The notes below the pieces were generated by a model, which saw only the letters and a program-made list of their open reading frames with translations, ran no database searches and had not been told where the DNA came from. A program made the translations under genes and the position numbers. This document shows, one piece after another, positions 1 through 7,810 of a stretch of DNA of 28,254 nucleotides (positions are counted from its first letter, which is position 1; each line of letters begins with the position of its first letter). This DNA comes from JBIICS01 sp044238735 (lineage in GTDB: Bacteria; Bacteroidota; Bacteroidia; UBA4408). The stretch lies in NCBI GenBank assembly GCA_044238735.1, contig JBIICS010000022.1, positions 1 through 28,254 of the forward strand, written 5' to 3'.

Positions 1-473
1 TTAATGCTTTGATGATCGGGGTAGCAAAATAAAACCGGTTCGGCGTTAAAATCACAAACTTCTAAATATTTCATTAATTTATGTTCCCGCTCCGTTAAGG
101 TTTGTTCGTGTATTTTTATTACCCCATTATAGTAATCATCTATGCTACAACAACCGATGATTCCGGTAAATGAAGTTCTGTTTTTTATTTGGGTGTAGAC
201 ATAATACGACGGCCTATTGTCTTTTTGAAATATAACGTCGTTATTAAAATTTATAAATTTCTGTTTTATTTTATGAAGTCTCTCCGGACTTCCGGGGCGC
301 GATTTGGTTCCGTCTTCAAAGTCTGGATTAATTATATGAAGAAAAGTGTAGGGATTTTCGCGAAGCTTACTATGCAAATCGGTGGTATTATAACCATCAA
401 CAGCCCTAGAAGCCACCAAATGAACCTTATCTTTAGTTGGTCTTATCCCCGTAAACGGAATTATCTTTGCCAT
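1..473 (-). CDS. DUF1015 family protein, N-terminal part (runs off window start)
   Basis: The reading frame opens at ATG 473 and stays open for 157 codons to the window edge, so the C-terminal part is missing. The start reads MAKIIPFTGIRPTKDKVHL, and about 30 residues on comes ENPYTFLHIINPDF. The pairing of an early PFxGIRP segment with an NPYxFLHI segment is what I know from the DUF1015 family, whose biochemical role is not established. It follows serA by only 5 nt on the same strand, so it is almost certainly the third gene of the serC-serA operon. That position suggests a role in serine or phosphoserine metabolism, but this is inference from context only. There is no signal peptide, so a cytoplasmic protein is expected. 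Confidence 0.85.
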   Translation of the reverse strand, partial: MAKIIPFTGIRPTKDKVHLVASRAVDGYNTTDLHSKLRENPYTFLHIINPDFEDGTKSRPGSPERLHKIKQKFINFNNDVIFQKDNRPSYYVYTQIKNRTSFTGIIGCCSIDDYYNGVIKIHEQTLTEREHKLMKYLEVCDFNAEPVLFCYPDHQSI

Positions 474-478
474 ACAGA

Positions 479-1426
479 TTATTTATATGCCGCTATAATC
501 TTCTCGGCAAGCTCAACACCAATTCTTTCCTGAGCTTCATTGGTTGCTGCACCGATATGAGGAGTTAAAGATATTTTAGGATGAGTTAAAATCTCTTTTC
601 TTGGGTTGGGTTCATTATCAAAAACATCCAAAGCTGCATGAGCAATTTTACCGGAGTCTAAACCTTCTATTAAATCGAGTTCATCAATAACACCGCCACG
701 GGCGGCATTTACCAGGCATACGCCGCTTTTCATTTTCGCTATTTCTGTTTTGGTAATAACCTTTCCGCCCGGAACATGGAGCGAAATAAAATCACTGTGT
801 TTTAGAACCTGATCCATAGAAACTGTATGAACACTAAATTCGTATGGATTATGTCCGTGTATTTCTAAAGATATTTTTGCAGTATTTACAAAACTATCAT
901 AAGCCCAAACATGCATTCCCAGTCCGTATGCCATCTTGGCTACCTCTTGCCCTATTCTACCAAAACCAATAATACCGATAGTTTTATCTTTAAGTTCGGT
1001 GCCTTTAGCGTAATTCTTTTTTAATTTATCAAATTCAGAATCGCCTTTCGTGTGCATATTTTTATTGGCATCGTAAAGAAAACGCGACATACTAAACATA
1101 TGTGCAAATACCAACTCGGCAACCGAATGAGAAGATGCTGCGGGAGTGTTAATAACCTCAAGCCCTTTTGATTTGGCATAATCCACATCAATGTTGTCCA
1201 TTCCAACGCCACCGCGCCCAATTATTTTTAAACCCGGGCAAGCATCGATAAGTTCTTTTCTAACCTGAGTAGCACTTCTAACAGTAAGCACTTCTATCCC
1301 TTGACCGTTAATTGCGTTTATTAAGTCGGATTGCGCCACTTTATCCGTACTAATAGTGAAGCCTGCTCTTTCTAAAATCTCTTTACCTGTTGTATCGATA
1401 CCATCGTTTGCTAATACTTTTTTCAT
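479..1426 (-). CDS. serA: D-3-phosphoglycerate dehydrogenase, short form (315 aa)
   Basis: It oxidises 3-phosphoglycerate to 3-phosphohydroxypyruvate with NAD, the first step of phosphorylated serine synthesis, in the cytosol. The NAD-binding glycine motif GFGRIG is at residues 154-159, followed by an acidic residue in AYDSF near 177. The D-2-hydroxyacid dehydrogenase catalytic set is visible: Arg243 in NAARGG, Glu272 in DNEPNP and His290 in LTPHIGAAT. At 315 residues it ends just after the substrate domain returns. It therefore lacks the C-terminal ACT domain through which serine inhibits longer SerA enzymes, so it is probably not feedback-inhibited that way. serC lies 18 nt upstream and a DUF1015 gene 5 nt downstream. 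Some other 2-hydroxyacid dehydrogenase is possible in principle, but adjacency to serC argues for SerA. Confidence 0.93.
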   Translation of the reverse strand: MKKVLANDGIDTTGKEILERAGFTISTDKVAQSDLINAINGQGIEVLTVRSATQVRKELIDACPGLKIIGRGGVGMDNIDVDYAKSKGLEVINTPAASSHSVAELVFAHMFSMSRFLYDANKNMHTKGDSEFDKLKKNYAKGTELKDKTIGIIGFGRIGQEVAKMAYGLGMHVWAYDSFVNTAKISLEIHGHNPYEFSVHTVSMDQVLKHSDFISLHVPGGKVITKTEIAKMKSGVCLVNAARGGVIDELDLIEGLDSGKIAHAALDVFDNEPNPRKEILTHPKISLTPHIGAATNEAQERIGVELAEKIIAAYK

Positions 1427-1444
1427 TTTTTTTGGAATTATGGT

Positions 1445-2512
1445 TTAAGCAAATTTCTTTTCAAATTCTTTCATTACATCAACTAATACCTGAACGCTTT
1501 CAATAGGCATTGCATTGTAAATGGAGGCTCTGTATCCACCTACATCACGATGACCTTTTAATCCGCTTAAGCTCGCTTCTTTGGCAACTTTATCGAATTC
1601 AACCTCTAATTCGGGTTTATTCATCACAAAAGTAACGTTCATGTTAGAGCGGTCTTCTTTTGCACAAGTTCCAACAAATAGAGAGTTACGATCAATTTCT
1701 CCATAAAGCAAGTCTGCTTTTTGCTGATTGATTTTCTCAATCCAGGCAACACCGCCATTTTTCTTCAACCAACGCAAGGTTAACAAGCAAACATATACAG
1801 GAAATACCGGAGGAGTATTGTACATCGAGTCACCTTTAATGTGTACGCGGTAATCGAGCATCGAAAGCATTTTTCTATCAGCTTTACCCAGAATATCCTC
1901 TTTAACAGCCACCATGGTAGCGCCTGCCGGACCCATATTTTTTTGAGCACCCGCATAAATAAGGCTAAACTGATCAGGGTTAATGGAGCGACTAAAAATA
2001 TCAGAACTCATATCACACACAACCGGAATAGGGCTGTTTGGAAACGATTTCATTTGAGTTCCATAAATGGTATTGTTAGAAGTTATGTGCAAATAATCTG
2101 CATCAGTAGGAATAGTATAACCTTTCGGGATGTAAGAAAACTTTTTATCCTCACTGCTGGCAACTATTTCTGTTTCGCCTAAAATTTTAGCTTCCTTAAT
2201 TGCCTTGGAAGCCCATACACCGGTATTAACATATGCTGCTTTATGTTTTAGCAAGTTATAGGGAACCATAGCAAATTGTAAACTGGCCCCACCACCTAAA
2301 TAAACTACCTGCCAACCGTTACCTAAACCTAAAAGGTCTTTAACTATCTGACGGGCTTCTTCCATTACAGCGTCATAATTTTTACTACGATGTGAAATTT
2401 CAAGTAAAGACAAATTAAGATTGTCGAAATTAATACAAGCTTCAGCCGATTGTTTTAATACCTCCGCAGGAAGTATACCCGGGCCGGCGCTAAAATTGTG
2501 AACTTTTGTCAT
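1445..2512 (-). CDS. serC: phosphoserine aminotransferase (355 aa)
   Basis: A PLP enzyme that transfers an amino group from glutamate to 3-phosphohydroxypyruvate, giving phosphoserine. It can also act on the analogous pyridoxine-pathway intermediate. Family hallmarks are the N-terminus HNFSAGPGILP, LLEISHRSK near residue 37, the glycine-rich GGGAS near 73, HITSNNTIYGTQ near 142, and the Schiff-base lysine Lys191 in YAGAQKNMGPAG. The length matches bacterial SerC. It is the first gene of the minus-strand serC-serA-DUF1015 operon. The 107-bp gap to the divergent aminopeptidase gene must contain its promoter; I did not find a convincing TAnnTTTG box on this strand. Confidence 0.96.
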   Translation of the reverse strand: MTKVHNFSAGPGILPAEVLKQSAEACINFDNLNLSLLEISHRSKNYDAVMEEARQIVKDLLGLGNGWQVVYLGGGASLQFAMVPYNLLKHKAAYVNTGVWASKAIKEAKILGETEIVASSEDKKFSYIPKGYTIPTDADYLHITSNNTIYGTQMKSFPNSPIPVVCDMSSDIFSRSINPDQFSLIYAGAQKNMGPAGATMVAVKEDILGKADRKMLSMLDYRVHIKGDSMYNTPPVFPVYVCLLTLRWLKKNGGVAWIEKINQQKADLLYGEIDRNSLFVGTCAKEDRSNMNVTFVMNKPELEVEFDKVAKEASLSGLKGHRDVGGYRASIYNAMPIESVQVLVDVMKEFEKKFA

Positions 2513-2532
2513 AATGATAAATTATAAATTTG
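2505..2532 (+). promoter_or_regulatory. candidate Bacteroidota promoter for the aminopeptidase P gene
   Basis: TTTG at 2505-2508 and a perfect TAnnTTTG box (TAAATTTG) at 2525-2532 are separated by 16 nt, slightly shorter than usual. They point toward the gene starting at 2620 and imply a 5' untranslated region of about 80 nt. The -33 part overlaps the start codon region of the divergent serC. Confidence 0.4.
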
Positions 2533-2619
2533 ATACTAAGTTACGATTATTAAGCCGAAATAAGGATTTAAAAACGACATAAAAATTAGATTTTAAGTAA
2601 AAAAAACGTAAATTTAAAA

Positions 2620-4059
2620 ATGCGTATTTTATTAGTGTTTTCAGTGCATTGGCTGATTTTAGGATGTCTTTTTTCCTATTCACAGGAGTTTAAAAATAAT
2701 ATTCAGCTTTCAGGTCAAAATAATTATGAGGAGGATCTTTTGCCCCCTTCTTTCTTCGAAAACCGTAGGAACGAATTACGTAAATTAATGCCCAATGGAT
2801 CTGTTGCCGTCTTCTTTTCTGCGCCTCTTAAAAACCGGTCTAATGACGTAGACTTCGAGTTTCATCAGGACCCCAATTTCTTATACTTTACGGGTATTAA
2901 AGAGCCCAATGCTATTTTGGTTGTTTTTAAGGAAGCGCAAGATGCTTTAGATACCTTAGCCGTAAATGAGATCATCTTTTTAGAAGAAACAAACCCAAAA
3001 AAGCAAATCTGGAATGGTCCAACTGTTGGTACCAGAAAAGCAGTTACTCAATATAAAATTAAGTCGGCTAAGGCAAATGCTTTTTTTGAGAACACTTCTA
3101 TAGATTGGAAAAAATTTAATCAGGTATTAATAGATAAATATCATAAAGGAGTAGAGGATGATCCTTATAAAACTTATGATTTATATAATCTCCAGGAAAT
3201 CCTGAAAGCAAAACTCGAGAAAGAAAAGGCGAATGTAAATTCTTCTAAACTAACCGAGTATACCAGTATACTTCGTCAGAAAAAAACACCGGAGGAGATT
3301 AAATTAATGAAGAAGGCGTGTTTAATTAGTTGCAAGGGATTTGTGGAGCTTATGCGCGCCTTAGAACCCGGTATGAAAGAATATCAAACAGAGGCCATTA
3401 TGGAATATTATTTTAAAAATAATGGAGCAGAATTTGAAGGTTACCCATCAATCTGCGGTGCTTCAGAAAATTCAGTTATCCTTCATTACTCAACTAACCG
3501 GAGAAAGCTAAATGATGGCGATTTAATTGTAGTTGATGCAGGAGCAGAATACCATGGATATACAGCGGATATTACCAGAACGTTACCAGTAAACGGAAAA
3601 TATAATGAACAGCAAAGGTTAATTTACAATATTGTATTAGAGGCTCAGCAAGCCGGAATAGAGGCTTGTAAACCCGGAGCTAATTTCTGGGATGCACATA
3701 ATGCGGCTTCTGCTATTATAAAGAAGCGTTTGGTTGAAGCTGGAATTATTAAAAGTGAGTCGGAATATATTAAATATTTTATGCACGGTACGTCACATTA
3801 CTTAGGCTTAGATGTTCATGATTGTGGTTTATATCAAAAGCTGGAACCCGGGATGGTTATAACGGTTGAGCCGGGTATTTATATAAGCGAAGGAGCTGAT
3901 TGTGATCCCAAATGGTGGAATATAGGAGTAAGAATTGAAGACGATGTTTTAATAACAGAACAATCGTATGAAGTTATATCTGATTATGCTCCAAAATCGC
4001 CTGATGCTATAGAGGCGCTGATGAAGGAAAGCAGCTTATTAAACAAGTTAACTAAATAG
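2620..4059 (+). CDS. exported aminopeptidase P family Xaa-Pro aminopeptidase (479 aa)
   Basis: A dinuclear-metal M24 peptidase that removes N-terminal residues preceding proline. Residues 1-21 form a hydrophobic signal sequence ending FSYSQ, so it is probably periplasmic or secreted; E. coli PepP is cytoplasmic. An AMP_N domain (about 42-200) is followed by the pita-bread catalytic domain. The five metal ligands are all present with normal spacing: Asp306 in VVDAGAE, Asp317 in TADITRT, His393 in GTSHYLGLDVHD, Glu417 in TVEPGIY and Glu440 in VRIEDD. The enzyme should therefore be active. The Smr-domain gene begins 1 nt after its stop, implying cotranscription and perhaps translational coupling. 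A consensus TAAATTTG box lies about 90 nt upstream. Confidence 0.92.
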   Translation: MRILLVFSVHWLILGCLFSYSQEFKNNIQLSGQNNYEEDLLPPSFFENRRNELRKLMPNGSVAVFFSAPLKNRSNDVDFEFHQDPNFLYFTGIKEPNAILVVFKEAQDALDTLAVNEIIFLEETNPKKQIWNGPTVGTRKAVTQYKIKSAKANAFFENTSIDWKKFNQVLIDKYHKGVEDDPYKTYDLYNLQEILKAKLEKEKANVNSSKLTEYTSILRQKKTPEEIKLMKKACLISCKGFVELMRALEPGMKEYQTEAIMEYYFKNNGAEFEGYPSICGASENSVILHYSTNRRKLNDGDLIVVDAGAEYHGYTADITRTLPVNGKYNEQQRLIYNIVLEAQQAGIEACKPGANFWDAHNAASAIIKKRLVEAGIIKSESEYIKYFMHGTSHYLGLDVHDCGLYQKLEPGMVITVEPGIYISEGADCDPKWWNIGVRIEDDVLITEQSYEVISDYAPKSPDAIEALMKESSLLNKLTK

Positions 4060-4060
4060 T

Positions 4061-5071
4061 ATGCATTATAAAACTGGAGATAAGGTTCGTTTCTTAAATG
4101 AAATTGGAAGCGGAGTAGTGAAGAGTGTTTTGTCTAATGGCAAGATACTGGTTGAGACCGAAGAAGGATTTGACATTTCCTATTATACATCAGAGTTAGT
4201 ATTGGCAGATGCTTCGCAAATCGCCGAGAGAAAGATGCTTGAGCACAAGCCGGATATAAAATTCACCAATAAGAAATGGGAACCCGGAGATGATTTTAAC
4301 GAATTTAGGACAGATGAAGTTCTTTCCGATGAAAGTATCTACTTGGTGTTTGAACCGATCAATCCTTCAAAGCCAACCGAAGGAAATTTAAATCTAGGAT
4401 TTATCAATAAAACAAGCGCTAATACGGTTATAGCTCTTCATGAACAGCTACCCGATAACGGCTATAAACTGATTAAACATTTTACGGTATCAGCCAATTC
4501 TTATTGTGTTGTGGATGAAATTAAGCGTTCTCAAATTAACGATATTCCGATTTACAGGGTGGATATCCTTTTTTATAACACCAAATCGGCACAATTGCCT
4601 CAGCCCACAAGTACGCTGGTTAAGATTAAAGCAACTCGATTCTTTAAAGAAAATAATTTTAAGGTATTTAAAGGGTTTAATACTCGCTTTCTATTAACTA
4701 AAATTTTGGATCTTAAAAATGCCGATTTTATTCCTGAAGAAGAGCCTATAGTAGAAAATCAAACGTTAAATAAAAAACCGGTAGACAAGTCTTTGTTGGA
4801 AGTGGACCTGCATATCGAAAAAATAAATGTGGATTTTAAGAGTCTGGAACCTTCCTCCATTCTTGCATTACAGCTTTCTTATTTTAGAAAGAATCTCGAT
4901 TACGCTATTCAGGAACAATTTAAGAAAGTTGTTTTTATCCATGGTGTAGGTAATGGGGTATTAAAGGCTGAGATTTTAAAAGTTATTCGGGAATACAAGG
5001 ATTTGAAAGCCCGAGAGGCTTCCTTTTTAAAATATGGTAATGGAGCAACAGAGGTATTACTAGAGTTTTAA
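4061..5071 (+). CDS. DUF2027 and Smr domain protein (336 aa)
   Basis: The N-terminus (about 3-48) is a small beta domain beginning KTGDKVRFLNEIGSGVV. It is followed by a DUF2027-type central region with beta-sandwich character. The C-terminal 90 or so residues form an Smr domain: the opening DLH of LLEVDLHIEK and the HGVGNGVLK loop are its two conserved sequence blocks. Smr domains in MutS2-like proteins bind or cut nucleic acid, including ribosome-associated mRNA cleavage for some members. The DUF2027-Smr combination is characteristic of Bacteroidota and its specific role is not established. Start ATG 4061 is separated by a single base from the stop of the aminopeptidase gene, so expression is probably coupled. 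There is no signal peptide, so it is cytoplasmic. Confidence 0.88.
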   Translation: MHYKTGDKVRFLNEIGSGVVKSVLSNGKILVETEEGFDISYYTSELVLADASQIAERKMLEHKPDIKFTNKKWEPGDDFNEFRTDEVLSDESIYLVFEPINPSKPTEGNLNLGFINKTSANTVIALHEQLPDNGYKLIKHFTVSANSYCVVDEIKRSQINDIPIYRVDILFYNTKSAQLPQPTSTLVKIKATRFFKENNFKVFKGFNTRFLLTKILDLKNADFIPEEEPIVENQTLNKKPVDKSLLEVDLHIEKINVDFKSLEPSSILALQLSYFRKNLDYAIQEQFKKVVFIHGVGNGVLKAEILKVIREYKDLKAREASFLKYGNGATEVLLEF

Positions 5072-5096
5072 TTATATAATTTCCAGGAGGTTGTAA

Positions 5097-5104
5097 TAAA
5101 TTTG
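5097..5104 (+). promoter_or_regulatory. -7 box (TAAATTTG) upstream of the lipoprotein gene
   Basis: A perfect TAnnTTTG box lies in the gap after the Smr gene, 68 nt before the lipoprotein ATG at 5173. I see no clear TTTG/TTG at the usual 17-23 nt upstream, so only half the promoter is supported. The implied leader contains a weak CCTTT/AAAGG hairpin near 5120. Confidence 0.4.
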
Positions 5105-5172
5105 ATCATGTGTTTAAACCTTTTAATAAAGGCCTAGTCAAAAGATCAAATAACAAAAACAAACAGAAACAC

Positions 5173-6021
5173 ATGAAAACTAAAAATCTATTATCCAATC
5201 TTAGTATAGGATTATTAATTGCGGGATCTATATTTACAGTTTCTTGCAGAAAAGCTACTCGCGAACTATTAAATGACTCTGCCACAAATTCGGAAGACGA
5301 GCAAACAGAAATGGTAGAAGATAATGCTGATCAAATAAGCGATGCGGCTCTTAAAGGAGATAACAGCGGCTTTAGATTGGGAGGTGCGGATGAGTTTAGT
5401 AAACTGGTTAGCTCTTGTGCGGTAATTACGCGCGACTCATTAAATCATGCCGACCAAGATACAACTACCATCGACTTTGGTAATGGTTGTACCGGACCCG
5501 ATGGAAAAGTTAGAAAAGGGAAAATAATTATCTATCATACTTTAAAATATTTTGAAGCTGGTTCTGTGCGTAAGACAACGTTCTTAAATTACTATGTTAA
5601 TGATAATAAACTAGAAGGCGAGCGAACAGTTACTAATAAAGGTAAAAATTCGAGCAACCAATCTTATTGGGAGGTTGTGGCTAGTAATATGAAATTAACT
5701 CGCGCTGATGGAAAATTCAGAACTTGGAGCTCTTCACGAATCAGAACCATTATATCTGGCGAACAAACTACCGAACGTTCGGATGATGTATACAGAATTG
5801 AAGGCTCTGCAAGCGGGGTAAACGGAAAAGGAGATGCCTTTACAGCGACTATTACCAATCCGTTAATTAAAAGTACCGATTGCCGATGGATCAAGCAGGG
5901 TGTAATTGTGTTTTCTGTACAAGATAAAGCAGACAGAACCATTGACTTTGGTGACGGAAATTGCGATGATCAGGCAGTAGTTACGGTTAAAAATAAAACT
6001 AAAACAATTACATTGAAGTAA
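5173..6021 (+). CDS. lipoprotein of unknown function with duplicated Cys-bracketed motif (282 aa)
   Basis: I chose ATG 5173 over the longer frame from 5110. It gives a clean lipoprotein signal (MKTKNLLSN, hydrophobic core, FTVSC with the lipidated Cys25), whereas the 21 extra residues are polar and Lys/Asn-rich. After an acidic linker (about 35-60) the mature part contains two related modules. Each is a cysteine, a TIDFG(N/D)G strand and a second cysteine: Cys82 and Cys106 around TIDFGNG (99-105), and Cys237 and Cys264 around TIDFGDG (257-263). Between them lies a beta-rich stretch. Similar GPDGKxRKG-containing lipoproteins are common in Bacteroidota, but I know no assigned function. The next gene downstream is an ECF sigma factor, separated by a probable terminator. 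Confidence 0.8.
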   Translation: MKTKNLLSNLSIGLLIAGSIFTVSCRKATRELLNDSATNSEDEQTEMVEDNADQISDAALKGDNSGFRLGGADEFSKLVSSCAVITRDSLNHADQDTTTIDFGNGCTGPDGKVRKGKIIIYHTLKYFEAGSVRKTTFLNYYVNDNKLEGERTVTNKGKNSSNQSYWEVVASNMKLTRADGKFRTWSSSRIRTIISGEQTTERSDDVYRIEGSASGVNGKGDAFTATITNPLIKSTDCRWIKQGVIVFSVQDKADRTIDFGDGNCDDQAVVTVKNKTKTITLK

Positions 6022-6031
6022 TAAAAATAGG

Positions 6032-6074
6032 GCGGGGGCAATAAAACTATTCGTTAGTGATGGTCCCCGCTTTT
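6032..6074 (+). terminator. probable terminator between the lipoprotein and sigma genes
   Basis: GC-rich arms at 6032-6039 and 6063-6070 form an 8-bp stem (GCGGGG with CCCCGC plus a wobble and a C-G pair) around a 23-nt loop, followed by TTTT at 6071-6074. It ends only 7 nt before the sigma-factor ATG at 6082, so it could also regulate that gene's translation. Confidence 0.5.
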
Positions 6075-6081
6075 AACCAAC

Positions 6082-6630
6082 ATGTTAGATAACGACGATA
6101 AACATATACTGGAACTCTTTAAGGCCGATGATACAAAACATCAGGCCTTTGGAGTTTTGATGGAAAAATATCAGAAGCGCGTATACTGGCATGTAAGAAG
6201 ATTAGTTCTTTGTCATGATGATGCTGACGATGTTACCCAGAATACCTTTATAAAAGCATGGAAAAGTTTAGATAGATTTAAGGGTGAGTGTGCCCTGTTT
6301 ACCTGGTTATATCGTATAGCTACTAATGAAAGCATTACCCATCTTAATAAAATTAAACAATTAAACCATGTTGGTTTAGAGGAGGATGTTTTTTTTACGG
6401 AACGCTTGACTAATGATACATATTATAACGGAGATAAAATTCAGCTTAAGTTACAACAAGCTATTTTAAAACTTCCCGAAAAGCAGCGCATTGTGTTTAC
6501 AATGAAGTACTATGAAGATCTAACATATGAAGAGATGTCGGAAGTTTTAGAAACCTCTGTTGGAGCATTAAAAGCCAGTTACCATCATGCGGCAAACAAG
6601 ATAGAAGAATTTTTAAAGAGTACCCTATAA
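6082..6630 (+). CDS. ECF-family RNA polymerase sigma factor (182 aa)
   Basis: A sigma-70 family protein reduced to regions 2 and 4. Region 2 spans about 26-90, with the core-binding and -10 recognition signature ADDVTQNTFIKAWKS followed by TWLYRIATNES. Region 4 spans about 124-178, with LPEKQRIVFTMKYYEDLTYEEMS and its helix-turn-helix. Length is typical for ECF sigmas. Its stop overlaps the next ATG by one base (TAATG), and that gene encodes a single-pass membrane protein. The usual logic is that the partner holds the sigma factor inactive at the membrane until an envelope signal releases it. I did not find a TAnnTTTG box just upstream, so it may be autoregulated through another promoter type. 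Confidence 0.93.
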   Translation: MLDNDDKHILELFKADDTKHQAFGVLMEKYQKRVYWHVRRLVLCHDDADDVTQNTFIKAWKSLDRFKGECALFTWLYRIATNESITHLNKIKQLNHVGLEEDVFFTERLTNDTYYNGDKIQLKLQQAILKLPEKQRIVFTMKYYEDLTYEEMSEVLETSVGALKASYHHAANKIEEFLKSTL

Positions 6631-7370
6631 TGAATAAAGAGTTAAAATATCCACATTTAGAAAGTCTTAAGAATAAGGCGGAGGAAGCTTTTGCTTTACC
6701 TACAGGGTATTTTGAATCGTTTAGCTCTAAAATTAAAACAGATGTATATTTATTGCACACCAAAGAAAACAGCAAGGAGTTTAATTTACCAGAAGGGTAT
6801 TTTGAGGAGTTGAATGAACATATTCTTTCGCAACTAAACATCCAGAAGCTAAAAATTGGAGAAGAACCGCCCAAAGATTATTTTAAAAATCTAAGTGCCA
6901 CTATCTTTGAGCGAATAGAAATGGAGGAGCTTAATAAAACGCCAATCTTAAATGAGATTAATAAGCAAAGCTCATTTGGTGTTCCGGATAATTATTTTGC
7001 AGACCTGAAGTTGAATATAGAAGAGAAGATTAAGGAACCGAAAATTATTTTATTTAATCCCCAAAAAAATTATAGTTCTTTTACGCTATATAAATGGGCT
7101 GCAGCAATTATAGTTACTGTTGTTTCTGCCTGGTTCTTGGTGCAATATTTTAACCAAAATAGTTTTCAGAATAATTCAAATATGATCTCTCAATTACAAA
7201 ACGAGTCCTTCGAAAAGATGGCTTTACAGGAAATTGACGAATCTACTCTTGTTGACTATCTAAGTATTGTAAATGCAGAGGAGTTTAAACAAAAGGAGAC
7301 TAGTTCAAATATAAGTGAAGAAGAAATTATTCAAAATATTGATATTAACGATTTAGGAGATGCACTGTAA
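6630..7370 (+). CDS. single-pass membrane protein, putative anti-sigma factor (246 aa)
   Basis: There is no N-terminal signal. A cytoplasmic region of about 156 residues is followed by one membrane segment (about 157-174, WAAAIIVTVVSAWFLVQYF) and an acidic periplasmic tail. The cytoplasmic part holds four copies of a motif of the form P-x-x-Tyr-Phe-x-x-(Leu/Phe)-x-x-x-Ile, at about 23-35, 53-65, 80-92 and 118-130. Such PxxYF segments are frequent in Bacteroidota proteins encoded beside ECF sigmas. No zinc-binding HxxxCxxC of the classic anti-sigma family is visible, so the assignment rests on operon position and topology. Translation is coupled to the sigma gene by a 1-nt overlap, and the next ATG lies 1 nt beyond its stop. 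Confidence 0.75.
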   Translation: MNKELKYPHLESLKNKAEEAFALPTGYFESFSSKIKTDVYLLHTKENSKEFNLPEGYFEELNEHILSQLNIQKLKIGEEPPKDYFKNLSATIFERIEMEELNKTPILNEINKQSSFGVPDNYFADLKLNIEEKIKEPKIILFNPQKNYSSFTLYKWAAAIIVTVVSAWFLVQYFNQNSFQNNSNMISQLQNESFEKMALQEIDESTLVDYLSIVNAEEFKQKETSSNISEEEIIQNIDINDLGDAL

Positions 7371-7371
7371 C

Positions 7372-7803
7372 ATGAAAAGAATATTACACATAGCAACTTT
7401 CCTCATAATGACGATTAGCTATCAATTTATCTTTGCTCAAAACAACAAAGAAAAGATTGAGGCACTTAAGGTCGCTTTTATAGCTAGGGAAGTAAGTTTA
7501 ACCCCGCAAGAAGCCCAAGTATTTTGGCCCGTATACAACGAGTGGCAAGATAAGTTAGAGGCTATTAAAAGCAAACGCAAAGAATTTAAGCGCATCAGAG
7601 AAAACCCAGAAGCAGCTTCCGATAAAGAGATAGAAGCCTATTTAAATACTGAGCTCATGGTTCGTCAGCGCGAAGCAGAACTCTTTAAGGAATATAACGA
7701 ACGTTTAAGAAAAATTCTGCCCAATCGGAAGGTTGCTTTACTTTACAAAGCAGAGGAAGAATTTAAGAAGGAGTTAATTAAGCAACTTAAGGAATCTAAA
7801 TAA
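7372..7803 (+). CDS. Spy/CpxP-like periplasmic sensor protein (143 aa)
   Basis: I chose ATG 7372, immediately after the upstream stop, because MKRILHIATFLIMTISY starts a proper signal peptide ending IFAQ. An ATG four codons earlier lies inside the upstream gene. The mature protein is almost all alpha-helical and highly charged. It carries the LTPQEAQVFWPVYNEW segment near residues 46-61, which resembles the LTxxQ element of Spy/CpxP-type periplasmic chaperones and metal-stress sensors. In Bacteroidota, proteins of this kind often follow an ECF sigma/anti-sigma pair. By analogy it would sense misfolding or metal stress and act on the membrane partner; that role is inferred. Confidence 0.78.
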   Translation: MKRILHIATFLIMTISYQFIFAQNNKEKIEALKVAFIAREVSLTPQEAQVFWPVYNEWQDKLEAIKSKRKEFKRIRENPEAASDKEIEAYLNTELMVRQREAELFKEYNERLRKILPNRKVALLYKAEEEFKKELIKQLKESK

Positions 7804-7810
7804 GAATAAA

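Noticed and set aside
189..533. Plus-strand 114-codon frame at the window start
   Set aside because: It lies antisense to the DUF1015 gene and the serA end, which have clear family motifs; its own translation has no recognisable features.
5112..5135. CCTTT/AAAGG hairpin in the lipoprotein leader as a riboswitch
   Set aside because: The stem is only 5 bp with no further conserved structure or terminator.
5110..5172. Longer N-terminus for the lipoprotein from ATG 5110
   Set aside because: It would bury the lipoprotein signal peptide 21 residues inside a polar Lys/Asn-rich extension; ATG 5173 gives a canonical signal and lipobox.
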